This document shows positions 58,229 to 60,890 of a stretch of DNA of 60,890 bases, piece by piece (the first letter of the stretch is position 1; the number at the start of each line of letters is the position of its first letter). The notes beneath the pieces were generated by a model. The model was not told the origin of the DNA. It saw only the letters and a list, made by a program, of their open reading frames with translations, and made no database searches. The stretch covers positions 1-60,890 of the forward strand of contig NZ_LMLU01000007.1 in assembly GCF_001422665.1 (NCBI RefSeq), written 5' to 3'. This DNA comes from Arthrobacter sp. Leaf234. Lineage in GTDB: Bacteria > Actinomycetota > Actinomycetes > Actinomycetales > Micrococcaceae. Both the position numbers and the translations under genes were made by a program.

Positions 58229-58234
58229 TAGTTT
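58229..58234 (+). promoter_or_regulatory. -10 box of the TIGR03085 gene
   Basis: TAGTTT lies 8 nt before the ATG at 58243 and 5 nt before a GTG at 58240. Confidence 0.45.
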
Positions 58235-58242
58235 CAGCAGTG

Positions 58243-58887
58243 ATGCACTACGTAACCCCGTCCCGCGAGGTCCTGGCCGAGACGCTCCTGGCAGCCGGTC
58301 CCGATGCCCCCACGCTCTGTGAGGGGTGGCACACGCGCGATCTGGCGGCGCATCTGTACCTGCGCGAGCACAAGCCGGCCCTGGGCCTCGGCATGGTCGT
58401 GAAGAGGTTCGCCCCGATTACCGAGCGCGCCACGCGGGAGACGGCCGAACGTGCCGGATCCCCGGCGGGCTACGAGGCGCTCGTGCGGCGTTTCCTCGCC
58501 GGTCCACCCGCGCTCTCGCCGATGCGCCTCAATGCCGTCGACAAGAGCGCCAACCTGATCGAGTACTTCGTCCACACCGAGGACGTCCGGCGGGCCGGCT
58601 CGCGCTGGGCACCGAGGGCGCTCGACGAGGACTACGCGAACGCCCTGTGGGAGGAACTCGTGAAGCGCGCCGCCATCCTCTACCGCGGCGTGGATCTCGG
58701 GATCGTGCTGGTGCGGACGGACGGTCCCCGCCACGTCGCGAAGCGCGCACCCGTATCGGTGGCCATCGTGGGCGAGCCGGGCGAACTGCTCATGCACGCC
58801 CACGGTCGCCGTGCCCAGGCACTCGTCACGTTCGAGGGCGGGCCCGATGCCGTCGCCCTGCTCGAGAGTGCCGACGTCGGTCTCTGA
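58243..58887 (+). CDS. TIGR03085-family metal-binding protein (DinB/mycothiol-enzyme fold)
   Basis: This 214-residue protein has the family opening MHYVTPSREVLAETLLAAGPDAPTLCEGW-type pattern and the metal-ligand histidine in TRDLAAHLYLREHKP, plus the second in LIEYFVHTEDVRRA. The fold is that of mycothiol-dependent maleylpyruvate isomerase and related four-helix enzymes. Substrate unknown. It is the only plus-strand gene between hisF and hisI and looks functionally unrelated to histidine synthesis. Confidence 0.9.
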   Translation: MHYVTPSREVLAETLLAAGPDAPTLCEGWHTRDLAAHLYLREHKPALGLGMVVKRFAPITERATRETAERAGSPAGYEALVRRFLAGPPALSPMRLNAVDKSANLIEYFVHTEDVRRAGSRWAPRALDEDYANALWEELVKRAAILYRGVDLGIVLVRTDGPRHVAKRAPVSVAIVGEPGELLMHAHGRRAQALVTFEGGPDAVALLESADVGL

Positions 58888-58916
58888 ATCCTCCCGCTGC
58901 AGGCAGGACCCGGCGC

Positions 58917-59687
58917 CTAGCGGACGGGGTACCCTGCCGCGCGGATCGCGGCCTTGACGTCCGCGATCGCGGACACCGGACCGAAGTGGAAGACGGAGGC
59001 CGCCAGCACGGCGTCCGCGCCGGCCTCGACGGCGGGCGGGAAGTGTGCGGGCTCGCCCGCACCGCCCGAGGCGATGAGCGGCACGCCGACGGCCGCCCGT
59101 ACGGCGCGGATGAGTTCGAGGTCGAACCCCTCCTTGGTTCCGTCGGCGTCGATCGAGTTCAGCAGGATCTCCCCCACCCCGCGGTCGGCGGCCTCCTTCG
59201 CCCAGGCGACGGCGTCGATCCCGGTACCCTTGCGGCCGCCGTAGGTCGTCACCTCGAAGCCCGACGGCGTCGCGGCGTCCCGGGTCCGGCGCGCGTCGAG
59301 CGACAGGACGAGGACCTGGGCACCGAAGTGCTTCGTGATCTCGTCGATCACGGCCGGCCGCGCGACGGCGGCGGTGTTGATCGAGGCCTTGTCCGCGCCG
59401 TACCGCAGGAGGCGGTCCACGTCGGAGATCTCGCGGACTCCCCCGCCCACCGTCAGCGGGATGAAGACCTCCTCGGCGGTCCGCGAGACGACGTCGAACG
59501 TGGTCTCGCGGTTGCCGGAGGAGGCGGTCACGTCGAGGAACGTGAGCTCGTCGGCACCGGCCCGGTCGTAGCGGTGCGCGAGCTCCACCGGGTCCCCGGC
59601 GTCACGCAGGTCCTCGAAGTTGACCCCTTTGACCACGCGTCCGGCGTCAACGTCGAGGCAGGGGATCACGCGGATGGCGACACTCAT
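58917..59687 (-). CDS. hisF: Imidazole glycerol phosphate synthase subunit HisF
   Basis: HisF is the cyclase half of IGP synthase, joining histidine and purine routes. The 256-residue barrel has the catalytic aspartates in [18 protein letters not shown] and [26 protein letters not shown] and the phosphate-binding [17 protein letters not shown] is 7 nt before the ATG at 59687. It follows hisG by 10 bases. The partner hisH and hisA/priA are not in the window. Confidence 0.97.
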   Translation of the reverse strand: MSVAIRVIPCLDVDAGRVVKGVNFEDLRDAGDPVELAHRYDRAGADELTFLDVTASSGNRETTFDVVSRTAEEVFIPLTVGGGVREISDVDRLLRYGADKASINTAAVARPAVIDEITKHFGAQVLVLSLDARRTRDAATPSGFEVTTYGGRKGTGIDAVAWAKEAADRGVGEILLNSIDADGTKEGFDLELIRAVRAAVGVPLIASGGAGEPAHFPPAVEAGADAVLAASVFHFGPVSAIADVKAAIRAAGYPVR

Positions 59688-59697
59688 GCTCGCCTCC

Positions 59698-60540
59698 CTA
59701 GATCCTGCAGGCGTGGATGGTGCTGACGAGGATGGCGCGCGCACCGAGCTCGTACAGCTCGTCCATGATGCGGTTGGTCTGGTTCCGCCGGACCATGGAG
59801 CGCACCGCGACCCACTCGGAGTCGCGCAGGGGTGAGACGGTCGGGGACTCGAGGCCGGGGGTCAGGGCCGCCGCCGCGTCGACGAGGTCCTTCCGGACGT
59901 CGTAGTCCATCATCACGTACTGCCGGGCCACGAGGACGCCCTGCAGGCGGCGCAGGAGCACGTCGAGGCCCACGGGGGCCTCCCCCGCGCGGCCGATGAG
60001 CACGGCCTCGCTCTGCAGGATGGGATCACCGAAGATCTCCATCCCCGCGGCGCGCAGCGTGTTGCCGGTCTCGACAACGTCGGCGATGGCATCGGCGACG
60101 CCGAGGCGCACGGAGGACTCCACGGCGCCGTCGAGCCGGACCACCGACGCCGTGATGCCGCGCTCGGCGAGGTAGTCCTTCAGCAGGCCCTCGTAGCTCG
60201 TGGCGAGCCGCTTGCCCTCGAGCTGCTCGAGGGCGTCGAAGTCGCCGACCGGACCGGCGAAGCGGAAAGTGGACGCGCCGAAGCCGAGCTGCATGAGCTC
60301 CTCCGCCTTCACCTGCGCGTCGAGGAACAGGTCACGGCCGGTGATCCCGACGTCGAGCGTCCCGGAACCGACGTACACCGCGATGTCGCGGGGCCGCAGG
60401 AAGAAGAACTCGATCTCGTTCTCGGGGTCCACGAGGACGAGCTCGCGGGAGTCGCGGCGCTGGCGGTAGCCGGCCTCGGCGAGCATGGACGAGGCGGCCT
60501 CGGAGAGGGCGCCCTTGTTGGGGACTGCTACACGGAGCAT
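59698..60540 (-). CDS. hisG: ATP phosphoribosyltransferase (long form)
   Basis: HisG starts histidine synthesis by joining ATP and PRPP. The 280-residue length is that of the long form with a C-terminal regulatory ACT-like domain, which allows direct feedback by histidine and needs no HisZ. Motifs include [34 protein letters not shown] and [19 protein letters not shown]. The C-terminal [21 protein letters not shown] belongs to the regulatory domain. It precedes hisF by 10 bases and follows hisE by 66. Confidence 0.97.
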   Translation of the reverse strand: MLRVAVPNKGALSEAASSMLAEAGYRQRRDSRELVLVDPENEIEFFFLRPRDIAVYVGSGTLDVGITGRDLFLDAQVKAEELMQLGFGASTFRFAGPVGDFDALEQLEGKRLATSYEGLLKDYLAERGITASVVRLDGAVESSVRLGVADAIADVVETGNTLRAAGMEIFGDPILQSEAVLIGRAGEAPVGLDVLLRRLQGVLVARQYVMMDYDVRKDLVDAAAALTPGLESPTVSPLRDSEWVAVRSMVRRNQTNRIMDELYELGARAILVSTIHACRI

Positions 60541-60606
60541 GGGGTACTTTCGCGTCAGGAGGGTGGGACAGGCGATCGTGGGCCGCGGGCGGGTGCGCCG
60601 GCGCGG

Positions 60607-60870
60607 CTAGAGATGCTTGTAGACGTCCTGGAGCGTGAGTCCCTTCGCGATCATGAGGACCTGCAGGTGGTAGAGCAGCTGCGAGATCTCCTCGGCGGCG
60701 TCCTCCGTCGACTCGTACTCCGCGGCCATCCAGACCTCGGCGGCCTCCTCGACGACCTTCTTGCCGATGCCGTGCACGCCCGAGTCGAGTTCCGCGACGG
60801 TGCGCGACCCCGCAGGGCGCTCGACGGCCTTGGCGCTGAGCTCCTCGAACAGGGAATCAAAGGTTTTCAC
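60607..60870 (-). CDS. hisE: Phosphoribosyl-ATP pyrophosphatase
   Basis: HisE hydrolyses PR-ATP to PR-AMP, the second step of histidine synthesis. The 87-residue protein shows the MazG-like helical fold: [21 protein letters not shown] and [14 protein letters not shown]. It starts at GTG 60870, 7 nt after TAGCCT; AGGGGAT between them could also serve as a ribosome binding site. It heads the hisE-hisG-hisF run. Confidence 0.96.
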   Translation of the reverse strand: MKTFDSLFEELSAKAVERPAGSRTVAELDSGVHGIGKKVVEEAAEVWMAAEYESTEDAAEEISQLLYHLQVLMIAKGLTLQDVYKHL

Positions 60871-60877
60871 ATCCCCT

Positions 60878-60883
60878 AGGCTA
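60878..60883 (-). promoter_or_regulatory. -10 box of hisE-hisG-hisF
   Basis: TAGCCT ends 7 nt before the hisE GTG, close to the window edge. Confidence 0.5.
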
Positions 60884-60890
60884 TCGGCTC

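Overview
This is a high-GC window from a Gram-positive actinobacterium, most likely a member of the Micrococcaceae (Arthrobacter or a close relative). The evidence is the very GC-rich third codon positions, frequent GTG starts, the WhiA-YvcK-RapZ-UvrC block, the trp operon with HGxxPAAW and TrpM-like membrane proteins followed by lgt-gltBD-pyk, and a mycobacterial-type PdtaR (REC-ANTAR) regulator. Most genes lie on the minus strand.

Layout. 1-6.9 kb: the 5' end of superoxide dismutase, then whiA-yvcK-rapZ, uvrC, a PlsC acyltransferase and a HAD phosphatase. 7-20.5 kb: uvrA with an SOS box, a GntR-like regulator, an MBL hydrolase, a DUF3516-type helicase, a GNAT plus S33-peptidase pair, terC behind a yybP-ykoY manganese riboswitch, uvrB and coaE. 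20.6-32 kb: recQ, a 17-bp tandem repeat, a small conserved protein, a GAF-ANTAR gene split by an in-frame amber codon, an rRNA methyltransferase, rpsA, an Eis-type acetyltransferase, polA and a PaaI thioesterase. 32-39.5 kb is accessory: an MprF-like lipid aminoacyltransferase coupled to a membrane esterase, two lipoproteins, a small membrane protein, a lone REC protein and a stand-alone LigD polymerase domain. 39.6-41.7 kb is a 2-kb remnant of an integrated element at tRNA-Leu(CAA), bounded by 24-bp direct repeats; it holds a truncated integrase, an ImmA-like protease, a DUF3263-like protein and one unknown gene. 41.9-60.9 kb returns to core metabolism: pdtaR, pyk, gltD-gltB, lgt, trpA-trpB-trpC, two trp-linked membrane proteins, trpE, hisI, then hisF-hisG-hisE with one opposing metal-binding protein gene.

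How it works together. The excision-repair genes uvrA, uvrB and uvrC, plus polA and recQ, sit within 31 kb. The trp genes are a coupled run of overlapping or abutting reading frames; trpD and trpF/priA are not in this window. A recurrent promoter style is visible: a TANNNT -10 hexamer only 6-7 nt before the start codon at about a dozen genes, which implies leaderless mRNAs. That pattern helped choose several starts (uvrA, uvrC, coaE, polA, eis-like). Convergent gene ends carry strong related hairpins with ACGAAG/CTTCGT bases.

I found no CRISPR array, rRNA or intact insertion sequence. The most unusual parts are the decayed mini-island at tRNA-Leu, the amber-split ANTAR regulator, the lipid-aminoacylation pair, and a short reading frame ending in an ATGA overlap with gltB.
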